Below are positions 52,283-60,775 of a stretch of 64,000 nucleotides of DNA, piece by piece. The translations under genes were made by a program, and so were the position numbers. Below the pieces are notes generated by a model. The model did not search any database. It saw nothing but the letters and a program-made list of their open reading frames with translations, and was not told the origin of the DNA. The stretch is taken from NCBI GenBank assembly GCA_041393535.1, contig JAWKJY010000005.1:1-64000 (forward strand), written 5' to 3'. Origin of the DNA: JAWKJY01 sp041393535 (GTDB lineage Bacteria; Actinomycetota; Thermoleophilia; Gaiellales; Gaiellaceae). Numbering within the stretch: the first letter of the stretch is position 1; the number at the start of each line of letters is the position of its first letter.

Positions 52283-53748
52283 TGGAGTCGCTCGTGTCGA
52301 TGAGCGGGCCGGGGCCGAGCGACCTCGCGCGCCGGTCGTTCTGGCTGCAGGAGACGCTGCCGGCCGAGCCGCCCGAGCTGGCGCAGGTGCGCAGGCTGTC
52401 GGGCGCCGGGCGCGCGGACGTCTGCATCCTGGGCGGCGGCTACTGCGGCCTCTGGACGGCGATCTTCCTGAAGGAGCAGGAGCCCTCGCTGGACGTCGCG
52501 ATCGTCGAGGCCGACATCTGCGGCGGCGGCGCGAGCGGGCGCAACGGCGGCTTCGCGCTCTCCTGGTGGTCGAAGCTCGGCACGCTCGCGAAGGTCTGCG
52601 GGGAGGACGACGGCGCGTGGATCGCCGAGCAGTCCGCGGCGTCCGTGCGCAAGCTCGGCGAGTTCGCGGCCGAGGAGGGCTTCGACTGCGACTACGTCCA
52701 CGCCGGCTGGCTCTGGGTCGCGTCGGCGCCGGCCCAGCTCGACACGTGGGCCTCGACCGTCGAGGAGACGGCGTCGCGCGGGCACGCGATCTTCCAGCCG
52801 CTGACGCGCGAGGAGGCCCAGCAGCGCGGCGGCTCGCCGCACTACCTCGGCGGGATCTTCGACCCGACGGCGGCGCGCGTGCAGCCGGCCGCGCTCGCCC
52901 GCGGCCTACGCAAGGCGGCGCTGGCGCGGGGCGTGCGGATCTACGAGGAGTCGCCCGTGGTCGCCGTCGAGGACGGCCGGCCGCTGACGGTGTGCACGCG
53001 CGGCGGGGCGATCCAGGCGGACACGGTCGTCAGCGCGCTCAACTCGTGGACGGTCGGCCTGCCCCAGTTCCACCGGCTGCGGCGGGCGATCGTGACGATC
53101 TCGAGCGACATCGTCGCGACCGCGCCTGACCCGGCACGGCTCGCCGACACCGGCTGGACGGGCGGCGAGTGCGTCTCGGACTCGCGGCTGATGGTCCACT
53201 ACCACCGCACGACGCCCGACGGGCGGATCGTGTTCGGCAAGGGCGGCGGCCAGGTCGCGTTCGCCGGGCGGATCGGCGACTCGTTCCACCTCCACGCCGA
53301 GCTCTGCCGGCGGACGGTGCGGAGCCTGCAGTGGCTCTACCCGACCTTCGCGGACGTCCCCGTGACGCACGCCTGGGGCGGGCCCGTCGACCGGTCGATG
53401 ACAGGCCTGCCGTTCTTCGGCCGCGCGCCCGGCCACGAGCGCTTCTTCTACGGCGTCGGCTTCTCGGGGAACGGCGTCGCGCCAACGGTCACGGGCGCGC
53501 GGATCCTCGCGTCGCTCGCCCTCGGCAAGGACGACCGCTGGACGCAGTGCGGCCTCGCCCGCGGCCCGAAGCAGCTCTTCCCGCCCGAGCCGGTCCGCTA
53601 CCTCGGCGCGCTCGTCGTGAAGGACGCCGTGCGGCGCAAGGAGGCCTACGAGGACGCCGGCAAGGAGGCGCCGGCGCTGCTCGCGCGGATCGCGGCGCTC
53701 GCCCCGGCCGGCTACTTCAAGGTCGGGCCGAAGCAGCCGAAGCCGTAG
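52282..53748 (+). CDS. FAD-dependent oxidoreductase (DAO/glycine-oxidase type)
   Basis: 488 residues. The dinucleotide motif is ADVCILGGGYCGLWTAIFL (near residue 45), followed by GGGASGRNGGFALSWW, a typical FAD-contact segment of DAO-family amine oxidases of the PuuB/OoxB type. The C-terminal FFYGVGFSGNGVAPTV closes the FAD site. It oxidises an amine or amino acid to an imine, releasing ammonia. It ends the operon. HyuAB, dehydrogenases and an amine oxidase together suggest use of a cyclic amide or amine compound as carbon and nitrogen source. Confidence 0.9.
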   Translation: MESLVSMSGPGPSDLARRSFWLQETLPAEPPELAQVRRLSGAGRADVCILGGGYCGLWTAIFLKEQEPSLDVAIVEADICGGGASGRNGGFALSWWSKLGTLAKVCGEDDGAWIAEQSAASVRKLGEFAAEEGFDCDYVHAGWLWVASAPAQLDTWASTVEETASRGHAIFQPLTREEAQQRGGSPHYLGGIFDPTAARVQPAALARGLRKAALARGVRIYEESPVVAVEDGRPLTVCTRGGAIQADTVVSALNSWTVGLPQFHRLRRAIVTISSDIVATAPDPARLADTGWTGGECVSDSRLMVHYHRTTPDGRIVFGKGGGQVAFAGRIGDSFHLHAELCRRTVRSLQWLYPTFADVPVTHAWGGPVDRSMTGLPFFGRAPGHERFFYGVGFSGNGVAPTVTGARILASLALGKDDRWTQCGLARGPKQLFPPEPVRYLGALVVKDAVRRKEAYEDAGKEAPALLARIAALAPAGYFKVGPKQPKP

Positions 53749-53763
53749 GGGCGGGGGCCCGGC

Positions 53764-54652
53764 TCAGGGAGCGGGCAGGCCCCTCGGGGCCGAGAGCCTC
53801 ACCGACGCGACCGTCGTGTCGGTCGCCCCGGCGTCGTCGCGCGCCGGGATCCTCAGCGCGACGCGGGACAGCGTACGACGCGTCGCGAGCAGCGCGCGGC
53901 CCGCCCGCCTCAGCACGATCCGAGCCGTCGTGGACGTCCCGGCGTCCGCCGCGTACGGGGCGGACCCGAGTCGCACGACCCGCGTCGCCCTCGGGCGGCC
54001 CGGGCGGGGAGCCGGCACCGTGGCCGAGAGGCTGGCGGTGCCGCGACAGGCGCCGGCCGCCCCCGCGTCGCACGCGATCGGGACGAGCACGGCGACCGCG
54101 CCGTTGCGGCCGAGCCGCACGGTCGGCCGGGCCGGGTGACGAGCGCGGTCGCGCCGGTCGCACCCGGTGCCGGCGGCGGCGCCGGCGGCTCGCCAGGGGA
54201 CGGGCTGGGCGCGGCGGGCGGCACCGGAGGTGGCGGCGCCGGAGGTGGCGGCGGCGGTGGCGGAGGGGCGGCGGGGGCGGCGGTGGAGATGGCGGCGCGG
54301 GGCTCCCCACGGTCAGCGTCCCCCTCATCGTCAGCGGGTGGAGCGAGCAGTAGAAGGCGTAGCTGCCCTCCGCGAGGGTCGTCGTCAGGCTCGTCGACCC
54401 GCCGTTGCTCGCGAACGCGGGCGTGGTCGAGAGGTCGCCGGGCGCGCCCGGGACGCCGAGGTCGAGGCTGAGGTTGTGCTGGCTCGCGCCCTCGACCGTC
54501 AACGTGACCGTCACCTCCCCGACCGGCGCGGCGAGCGTGGAGGTGCTGAACGCGAAGCTCGCCGCGGTGATGGACAGGTCGGTCGCGCCCGCGTGCGCCG
54601 CGGCCGAGAGGGCGACGACGCAGGCTGCGGCGAGGGCGATGCTCCGGCGCAC
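53764..54652 (-). CDS. Secreted cupredoxin-domain protein with Pro-rich linker (frameshift in the linker)
   Basis: About 295 residues. A signal peptide (RRSIALAAACVVALSAAAHAGA) leads into a cupredoxin domain whose copper ligands can be read: His in ASQHNLSLD and Cys-His-Met in FYCSLHPLTMRG. A proline-rich linker follows, where the frame changes near 54230, a likely place for homopolymer error. The last ~115 residues (VRLGRNGAVAVLVPIACDAGAAGACRG ...) form a separate beta domain with two cysteines. Probably an exported electron carrier or copper-binding surface protein. Confidence 0.78.
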
Positions 54653-54697
54653 GGCACCCCGGACTACGGGCGCCGTGCGCGATCGGTTTGCTCCCGC

Positions 54698-55111
54698 TCA
54701 GGGGCGGCGGGCGGCGAGCAGCTGGAGCTCCGCGAGCAGCGCGACGGCGGCGGCCTGGAGCGCGGCGACGGCCGTCCCCGCGGCCGTCAGCGTGAGGACG
54801 TCGGCGGCGATCACGCCGATGCTGAGCGCCACCCAGGTCAGGTTCCCCAGGGCGATCGTCCGGGTCAGCGCCTGGCCCGGCGCCAGCCGTGCGACGACCG
54901 CGAGCGACGCGGCGTACGCGACGAAGAAGAGCCCGACGCCGACGAGGAAGGCGGTCGAGACGCCGAACGGGCCGTCGAGCGCCGTCGAGCCGGCCGCGAG
55001 GACGACGCCGGCAGCGCCCGACACCAGCGCGTCGACGCGCAGCCAGCGCGCCCGGGCGGTGCGGCCGTCGCCGGCGGGGCGGGCGGTGGAGGTCGATGCA
55101 GCGAGGGACAT
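54698..55111 (-). CDS. Four-helix integral membrane protein
   Basis: 137 residues with four hydrophobic helices (VSGAAGVVLAAGSTAL, STAFLVGVGLFFVAYAASLAVV, ALGNLTWVALSIGVIAADVL, AVAALQAAAVALLAELQLL). No known motif. It is divergent from an XRE/MmyB regulator, with a perfect palindrome between the two, so that regulator very likely controls it. ATG 55111 is the best start. Confidence 0.8.
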   Translation of the reverse strand: MSLAASTSTARPAGDGRTARARWLRVDALVSGAAGVVLAAGSTALDGPFGVSTAFLVGVGLFFVAYAASLAVVARLAPGQALTRTIALGNLTWVALSIGVIAADVLTLTAAGTAVAALQAAAVALLAELQLLAARRP

Positions 55112-55164
55112 GGCAGCTCCTTTCTCGGTCTCCCCGACGATCGCGCCCGGACGTGCAGGCGGCA

Positions 55165-55181
55165 ATGACCTGCGAGGTCAT
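55165..55181. promoter_or_regulatory. Perfect palindromic operator between divergent genes
   Basis: ATGACCT-GCG-AGGTCAT has seven-base arms. It lies 54 bp before the membrane-protein start and 36 bp before the XRE/MmyB start. Divergent control by the neighbouring regulator is the simplest reading. Confidence 0.7.
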
Positions 55182-55216
55182 CGCGGGCCGGGGGCCGGCG
55201 GGGTACCGTCCGGCCC

Positions 55217-56032
55217 ATGACGACGACAGCCGCACCCGGCGCCTCCGCGGGGCAGCTGCTGCGCGAGTGGCGCGAGCGGCGCAACCTGAGCCAGCTCGCG
55301 CTCGCCTCCGGCGCCGCCGTGTCGACGCGCCACCTCAGCTACATCGAGACCGGGAAGAGCCGGCCGAGCCGCGAGATGCTGCTCCACCTCGCGGAGCGGC
55401 TCGACGTGCCGCTCCGCGAGCGGAACCGGCTGCTGCTCGCGGGCGGCTTCGCGCCGGTCTACGGCGAGCGGTCGCTCGAGAGCGACGAGCTGGCCGTCGT
55501 GCGCGAGGCGCTCGAGCGGCTCCTCGCCGCGCACGAGCCGTACCCGGCGCTCGTCGTCGACCGTCACTGGAACGTCGTGCTGGCGAATCGCGCGGTCGCG
55601 ACGCTCGTCCAGGGCGTGGCGCCGCACCTGCTCGAGCCGCCGCTGAACGCGCTGCGCGCCACGCTCCACCCGGAGGGGATGGCGCCCGCGATCGAGAACC
55701 TCGACGAGTGGTGCGCGCACATCCTCGCGCGGCTCGAGCGCGAGCTCGCCGCGACCGGCGATCCGGCGCTCGCCGCGCTGCGCGACGAGCTGCTCGGCTA
55801 CCCGGGCGTCGCCGAGGCGGCGGCCCGGCACGAGCCGGCCCGCCCGACGGACATCCTCGTCCCGCTCGTCCTGCGCACGCCGGCCGGCCGCCGCTCTCTC
55901 TTCGGGACGCAGACGGTCTTCGGCACGCCGACCGACGTGACGCTCGCCGAGCTGTCGATCGAGGCGTTCTACCCGGCCGACCGCGAGACCGCGGCCGCGC
56001 TCGCCGCGGCGGTCGGCGACGGCGGCCCGTAG
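55217..56032 (+). CDS. XRE-family regulator with MmyB-like ligand-binding domain
   Basis: 271 residues. The helix-turn-helix (LREWRERRNLSQLALASGAAVSTRHLSYIETGKS split over residues ~14-47) is followed by an MmyB-like domain beginning ALVVDRHWNVVLANRA and ending with the LFGTQTVFGTPTDVTLAELSIEAFYP segment. Proteins of this type sense lipids or other small ligands and control a divergent gene, here a four-helix membrane protein. Confidence 0.92.
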   Translation: MTTTAAPGASAGQLLREWRERRNLSQLALASGAAVSTRHLSYIETGKSRPSREMLLHLAERLDVPLRERNRLLLAGGFAPVYGERSLESDELAVVREALERLLAAHEPYPALVVDRHWNVVLANRAVATLVQGVAPHLLEPPLNALRATLHPEGMAPAIENLDEWCAHILARLERELAATGDPALAALRDELLGYPGVAEAAARHEPARPTDILVPLVLRTPAGRRSLFGTQTVFGTPTDVTLAELSIEAFYPADRETAAALAAAVGDGGP

Positions 56033-56074
56033 CGGCCCGCTGCACGGCGCGAGCCGGTGCGCCACCATTGTCGC

Positions 56075-56877
56075 GTGCCGCGCTCCTCCACCCGGTCGTC
56101 GCGCCCGCTCAAGCGGGGCTTCGCGCAGCTCGCGACGCCCGAGGCGGCGCGGATGCTGCTCCGACGGCCGGGCTGGCTGGCGGCCCAGCTCGCCCAGGGG
56201 CCGGCCTGGCTGCTCGACCGGCGCCGATCGCTCGACCTCGCCACCGTGCCCGACCTGCTCGTGCCGCCGGAGCAGGCGGTCGCGGAGTGTCGGGTGCGGG
56301 CCCGGACGCGGTGCGGGCCGCGCTCGCGGACGTCTGGCGGCCGGGCCGCGACCCGGCCGAGCCGCTCGCGGCCTGGGGCGCGCGGGACGTCCTGCTGGAC
56401 GTCCTCGGCGCGCTCGTCCGGCTCGTCCGCCCCGCCGTCGTGGTCGAGACGGGCGTCGCGCTCGGCTACTCGAGCGCGACGATCCTGGCCGCGCTCGAGG
56501 CGAACGGGCACGGCCGCCTGCACAGCATCGACCTGCCCGCGCCGCAGTGGGATCCCGACCGGGAGGTCGGCGAGCTCGTCCCCGCGGGCCTCCGGTCGCG
56601 CTGGGCGCTCGAGCTGGGCCCGTCGCAGCGCCTGCTCCCCCGCGCGCTCGACCGTCTCGCGCCGGTCGATCTCTTCCTGCACGACTCGAACCACGGCTAC
56701 TCGGCCCAGCTGCGCGAGTACCGCACGGCCTGGCCGGCGCTCCGCCCGGGCGGGATCCTCGTCTCCGACGACGTCTGGAGCCCGGCCTTCCTCGAGCACG
56801 CGGCCGCCGTCGGCGCGCGTCCCCTGCTCGTGGCGAAACCCGTGCGCGGCGCGATCGGCCTCGCCCGCAAGCCCTGA
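56075..56877 (+). CDS. Class I SAM-dependent methyltransferase (one frameshift)
   Basis: About 267 residues. The N-terminal helical part (RPLKRGFAQLATPEAARMLL) and the Rossmann part are in different frames, changing near 56290. The core shows VVVETGVALGYSSATILAAL (motif I), LHSIDLPAP and VDLFLHDSNHGYSAQLREY, a pattern shared with Methyltransf_24 proteins such as cephalosporin hydroxylase-like and O-methyltransferases. Substrate unknown. GTG start 56075; hairpin terminator after the stop. Confidence 0.83.
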
Positions 56878-56888
56878 CCCGGGAACGC

Positions 56889-56914
56889 GAACGCCCCGCC
56901 GGAGCGGGGCGTTC
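56889..56914. terminator. Bidirectional terminator between methyltransferase and glnA
   Basis: GAACGCCCCG (56889-56898) pairs perfectly with CGGGGCGTTC (56905-56914), loop CCGGAG. It lies in the gap between two convergent genes. Confidence 0.8.
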
Positions 56915-56946
56915 GACGACCTGCGGGATGCGCGTGCGCGCCCGGC

Positions 56947-58272
56947 TCAGAAGACCTCGAGGTAGCGGTCGGTCTCCCAGCCGTGGACCTGCGACTGGTA
57001 CTCCTTCCACTCGCGCCGCTTCTCGGCGACGTACGCCTCCGAGATGTGTGTGCCGAGCGCGCCGGTGAGGACGTCGTCCTTCGCGAACGCGTCGAGCGCG
57101 AGGGAGAGGTTGTGCGGCAGGTTCTCGATCCCGAGCTCCGCCGACTCCTCGTCGGACAGGTGGTAGATGTTCTGGTTCACGGCCGCCGGCGGCTTCAGGC
57201 CCTGCTTGATCCCGTCGAGGCCCGCGGCGAGCATGGCCGCGAAGAGCAGGTACGGGTTCGCGGTCGGGTCCGGCGTGCGCAGCTCGGCGCGCGTCGAGTT
57301 GCCGCGCTTCGCCGGGATGCGGATCGCGGCGGAGCGGTTCCCGGGCGACCAGGCGATGTAGACGGGCGCCTCGTAGCCGGGCACGAGCCGCTTGTACGAG
57401 TTGACGATCGGGTTCGCGATCGCCGTGATCCCGGGCAGGTGGGCGAGCAGGCCCGCGATGTAGCCGTACGCGACGTCCGAGAGCTGCTCCTCGCCGTTCG
57501 GGTCGAAGAAGACGTTCTTGCCGTCCTTCGAGAGGGACTGGTTGCAGTGCATCCCCGAGCCGTTCTCGCCGAAGATCGGCTTCGGCATGAAGGTCGCGTG
57601 CATCCCGTGCTGCGCCGCGATCGAGCGCACGACGTAGCGGAACGTGATCAGGTTGTCCGCGGTGCTGAGCGCGTCCGCGTGGCGGAAGTCGATCTCGTGC
57701 TGGCCGATCGCGACCTCGTGGTGCGACGCCTCGAGGTAGAAGCCGAGCTGGACGAGGGTGTCCTCGATGTCCCGCCGGACCTCCTCGCCCTTGTCCATCG
57801 GGCCGACGTCGAAGTAGCCGGCCGTGTCGTGCGGGTTGACGCGCGGGGTGCCGTCGGCGTCGCGGTTGAAGATGAAGAACTCGGCCTCGGGCCCGACGTT
57901 CATCGAGTAGCCGAGCGCGGCGGCCTCGGCGATGACCTTCTTCAGCGCGACGCGCGGGTCGCCGGCGAACGGCGTGCCGTCGGGGTCGGCGACGTCGCAG
58001 ATGATCCGCGCGACGTTGCCGGACGGGCCGGCGAGCCAGGGGATGACCTGGAACGTGGCCGGGTCGGGCCGGAAGTACATGTCCGACTGCTCGATCCGCT
58101 TGTAGCCGCGGATCGACGACCCGTCGAACATCATCTCGCCGTCGAGCGCCTTGTCGAGCTCGTCGACCGGGATCTGGACGTTCTTCAGCTGGCCGTGGAG
58201 CTCGCTGAACTGGAGGCGCACGAAGCGGACGTTCTCGTCCTTGCACCGCGCGATCAGATCGGATGCGCTCAT
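56947..58272 (-). CDS. glnA: Glutamine synthetase, type I-alpha size
   Basis: 441 residues. Signatures: MMFDGSSIRGY near the start, EAEFFIF and HHEVAIGQHEIDF for the metal sites, FGENGSGMHCNQSL, NSYKRLVPGYEAPV and RIPAKRGNSTRAELRTPDP. It makes glutamine from glutamate, ammonia and ATP. The short length fits the GSI-alpha class, which is normally not adenylylated; the tyrosine in NQNIYHLSDEE lies in a non-consensus setting. The ATG at 58272 follows GAAGAGGAG; the frame extends upstream without homology. Single gene. Confidence 0.95.
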   Translation of the reverse strand: MSASDLIARCKDENVRFVRLQFSELHGQLKNVQIPVDELDKALDGEMMFDGSSIRGYKRIEQSDMYFRPDPATFQVIPWLAGPSGNVARIICDVADPDGTPFAGDPRVALKKVIAEAAALGYSMNVGPEAEFFIFNRDADGTPRVNPHDTAGYFDVGPMDKGEEVRRDIEDTLVQLGFYLEASHHEVAIGQHEIDFRHADALSTADNLITFRYVVRSIAAQHGMHATFMPKPIFGENGSGMHCNQSLSKDGKNVFFDPNGEEQLSDVAYGYIAGLLAHLPGITAIANPIVNSYKRLVPGYEAPVYIAWSPGNRSAAIRIPAKRGNSTRAELRTPDPTANPYLLFAAMLAAGLDGIKQGLKPPAAVNQNIYHLSDEESAELGIENLPHNLSLALDAFAKDDVLTGALGTHISEAYVAEKRREWKEYQSQVHGWETDRYLEVF

Positions 58273-58431
58273 TCCGTCTCCTCTTCTCGCAGCGTCCTCC
58301 GTTTCCGGGCACGCCGCGACGGAGGAACGCACCGTCGCGTCAGGGCGGCCCCGTTGCCACCCGCGGTCGAAGCCTAGCGCACGACGCGGCGCTCGTGGGC
58401 GCCATGGCGTCGTGGGCGCCGCGCGACGTCG

Positions 58432-59193
58432 CTACCAGGCCGGGATCCAGGTGCGGCCGGGGCCGATCCGGCCGGCCGTCGGGAAGTGCGAGAAGACGAC
58501 CTGCACGCCCTGCTCGGCGAGGCGCTCGGGCCACGCGAGCCGAGTCGCGATCCCCTGCTCGGGGTCGGCGTCGAAGTAGCTGTCCCACTCGGGATGCTCG
58601 AGGTGCGACTCGCAGTGCATCACGTCCGCGGCGTGCACGAGACCGTCGCCGATCGGCAGCACGCAGTGGCCCGCGCGATGCCCGGGCGCGGAGACGAGCC
58701 GCAGGCCGGGGAGGAACTCGGCGCCGTCCGGGGCGAGCTCGAGCCGGGTCTCGTAGGCGGCGAGGATCGGCTGCGACACGTCCGTGCCGCCGCCCGGGTG
58801 CGCCCGCCAGAAGTCGATCTCGACCTCGCTCAGGACGACGCGCGGGAACGCGGCCGTCAGGGCTCCGCCCCACTCGCCGTCGAGGACGCCGCCCGCGTGG
58901 TCGAAGTCGAGGTGGGTGAGCACGACCGCGTCGACGTCCGCGCGCGAGGCGCCCGCGAGCGCCAGCGCCTCGTCGAGGGCCGCGGCGCCCGGGTAGAGCA
59001 CGTCCGCCGGGCCCGAGCCGGCGTCGACGAGGAGCGTCTGCCCGTGTCCGCGCAGGAGCAGCGCGTTCACGCAGATCGCGACGCGCTCCGCCGGATGGAA
59101 GATCCCGGGCTCGAACTCGAGCACGCCGAGCCGCAGCAGCCAGGGCTGCCAGCCGCCCGAGTCCTCCAGCCGCCACGCGCCGACGCGCTCCAC
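58432..59193 (-). CDS. Metallo-beta-lactamase-fold hydrolase
   Basis: 253 residues. The zinc motif reads VVLTHLDFDHAGG (H-x-D-x-D-H variant), with DAGSGPADV before it and APGHRAGHCVLPIGDGLVHAADVM further on, and a late histidine in VVFSHFPTAGRI. The first position of HxHxDH is His and the second is Asp, as in lactonase-like quorum-quenching and related enzymes. It probably hydrolyses an ester or lactone. GTG 59193 gives the natural N-terminus. Confidence 0.9.
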   Translation of the reverse strand: MERVGAWRLEDSGGWQPWLLRLGVLEFEPGIFHPAERVAICVNALLLRGHGQTLLVDAGSGPADVLYPGAAALDEALALAGASRADVDAVVLTHLDFDHAGGVLDGEWGGALTAAFPRVVLSEVEIDFWRAHPGGGTDVSQPILAAYETRLELAPDGAEFLPGLRLVSAPGHRAGHCVLPIGDGLVHAADVMHCESHLEHPEWDSYFDADPEQGIATRLAWPERLAEQGVQVVFSHFPTAGRIGPGRTWIPAW

Positions 59194-59314
59194 GTGCGGC
59201 AGTGTAGTCGCGCCGCCGCGAGCCGCCAGCCGCGCCCGGACCGGGGTGGGACCCGTGACGTCGGGGAACACCCGGGCACGCGCGCACGGGCTGGCGCGCC
59301 CGAGAGGAGGAGCG

Positions 59315-60775
59315 ATGGGTCGAGTCGAGCGCTGCGACGTGGTGGTCGTCGGGGCGGGCCTGGCCGGGCTCGTCGCCGCCCGGGAGCTCGTGCGCGCGGG
59401 CGCGTCGGTCGTCGTCCTCGAGGCGCGCGATCGCGTGGGCGGGCGGCTCGAGAACGCGGACGTGGACGGGCACGCGCTCGACCTCGGCGGGCAGTGGCTC
59501 GGCCCGACGCAGCACCGCGTCCACGATCTCGTCTCCGCGCTCGGCCTCGCCACGTGCCCGACGCACGACGACGGGCGGCACCTGCTCGGCTGCGGTCGCT
59601 CGAGCCGCCGCTACCGGGAGCCGTACGTGCCGGCCAGCCCGCTCGCCCTCGGCGAGTTCCGCGCCGCCGTGCTGCGGCTCGACCGGCTGGCGCGCCGCGT
59701 CCCGACCGACGCGCCGTGGGCTGCGCCCGCCGCGGCGCGCCTCGACGCGACGACGCTGGCGACGTGGCTGCGCCGGTCGGTCCGCAGCGGGCGCGCGGGC
59801 CGGATGCTCGAGGCGGCCTTCCGGGGCCTGCTGGCGGCCGAGCCCGCCGACGTGTCGCTCCTGCACGTGCTCTGGTACCTGCACGGCGGCGGCGGCTTCA
59901 TGACGATGGGGCGCACCCGGGGCGGCGCCCACCAGGATCGCGTCGCGGGCGGCGCGCAGCTGCTCGCGACCCGCCTGCACGAGCCGCTCGGCGATCGCGT
60001 CCGGCTCGGTGCGCCCGTCCTCGGGCTCGCGGTAGCGGGACGCGGCGTGACCGCGACCGCGCGCGGAAGCCGGGTGCGGGCGAGCCGGGCGATCGTCGCG
60101 ATCCCGCCGGCGCTCGCGGGGAGGATCGCCTACGACCCGCCGCTCCCGGCGGATCGCGACGCGCTGACCCAGCGGGCGCCGCTCGGGGCCGTGATCAAGG
60201 TCGCGGCCCTCTACGAGCGGGCCTTCTGGCGCGACGAGGGCCTGAGCGGGCAGAGCTTCGACCCCGACCTGCCGGTCCCGTTCACGTTCGACTCCTCGCC
60301 GGCCGACGGCACGCCCGGCGTCCTCGTCGGCTTCCTCCTGGCCGGGCGGGCCCGGCGCCTGGCCGCCGCGGGGGCGGAGGCGCGCCGCGCCGCCGTCGTC
60401 GGCTCGCTCGTGCGGCACTTCGGCCGGGCGGCCGCGCGGCCGACGAGGCTGGTCGAGCGGGACTGGTGCGCGGAGCCGTGGAGCCGCGGCGGCTACGCGG
60501 CCTTCCTCGGCCCGGGCGTCTGGACGCAGCTCGGCCGCGCGCTGCGACCCCCGGTCGGGCCGATCCACTGGGCGGGCACGGAGACGGCGACGCGCTGGGC
60601 CGGCTACATGGACGGCGCGATCGAGTCGGGGTGCCGCGCCGCGGCGGAGGCGCTCGACGCGCTCGCGGGGCACGCGCCCTCGGCGTCCCGTCCGGCCGCG
60701 GGCGGGGCGGCGGTCGCGACGCCGCTGCTCTCGAGCTCGCGCGCGAGGCGGCGCGCCGAGTCGACGTCCCGCTGA
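59315..60775 (+). CDS. FAD-dependent amine oxidase (flavin monoamine oxidase family)
   Basis: 486 residues. The FAD motif DVVVVGAGLAGLVAARELV and VVVLEARDRVGGR start the protein; DLGGQWLGPTQHRV is typical of monoamine oxidases, and IHWAGTETATRWAGYMDGAIESG closes the FAD site. It oxidises primary amines to aldehydes. The last ~35 residues (after AAAEALDAL) are low-complexity and run antisense to the end of the acyltransferase gene. The ATG follows GAGGAGGAG. Confidence 0.92.
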   Translation: MGRVERCDVVVVGAGLAGLVAARELVRAGASVVVLEARDRVGGRLENADVDGHALDLGGQWLGPTQHRVHDLVSALGLATCPTHDDGRHLLGCGRSSRRYREPYVPASPLALGEFRAAVLRLDRLARRVPTDAPWAAPAAARLDATTLATWLRRSVRSGRAGRMLEAAFRGLLAAEPADVSLLHVLWYLHGGGGFMTMGRTRGGAHQDRVAGGAQLLATRLHEPLGDRVRLGAPVLGLAVAGRGVTATARGSRVRASRAIVAIPPALAGRIAYDPPLPADRDALTQRAPLGAVIKVAALYERAFWRDEGLSGQSFDPDLPVPFTFDSSPADGTPGVLVGFLLAGRARRLAAAGAEARRAAVVGSLVRHFGRAAARPTRLVERDWCAEPWSRGGYAAFLGPGVWTQLGRALRPPVGPIHWAGTETATRWAGYMDGAIESGCRAAAEALDALAGHAPSASRPAAGGAAVATPLLSSSRARRRAESTSR

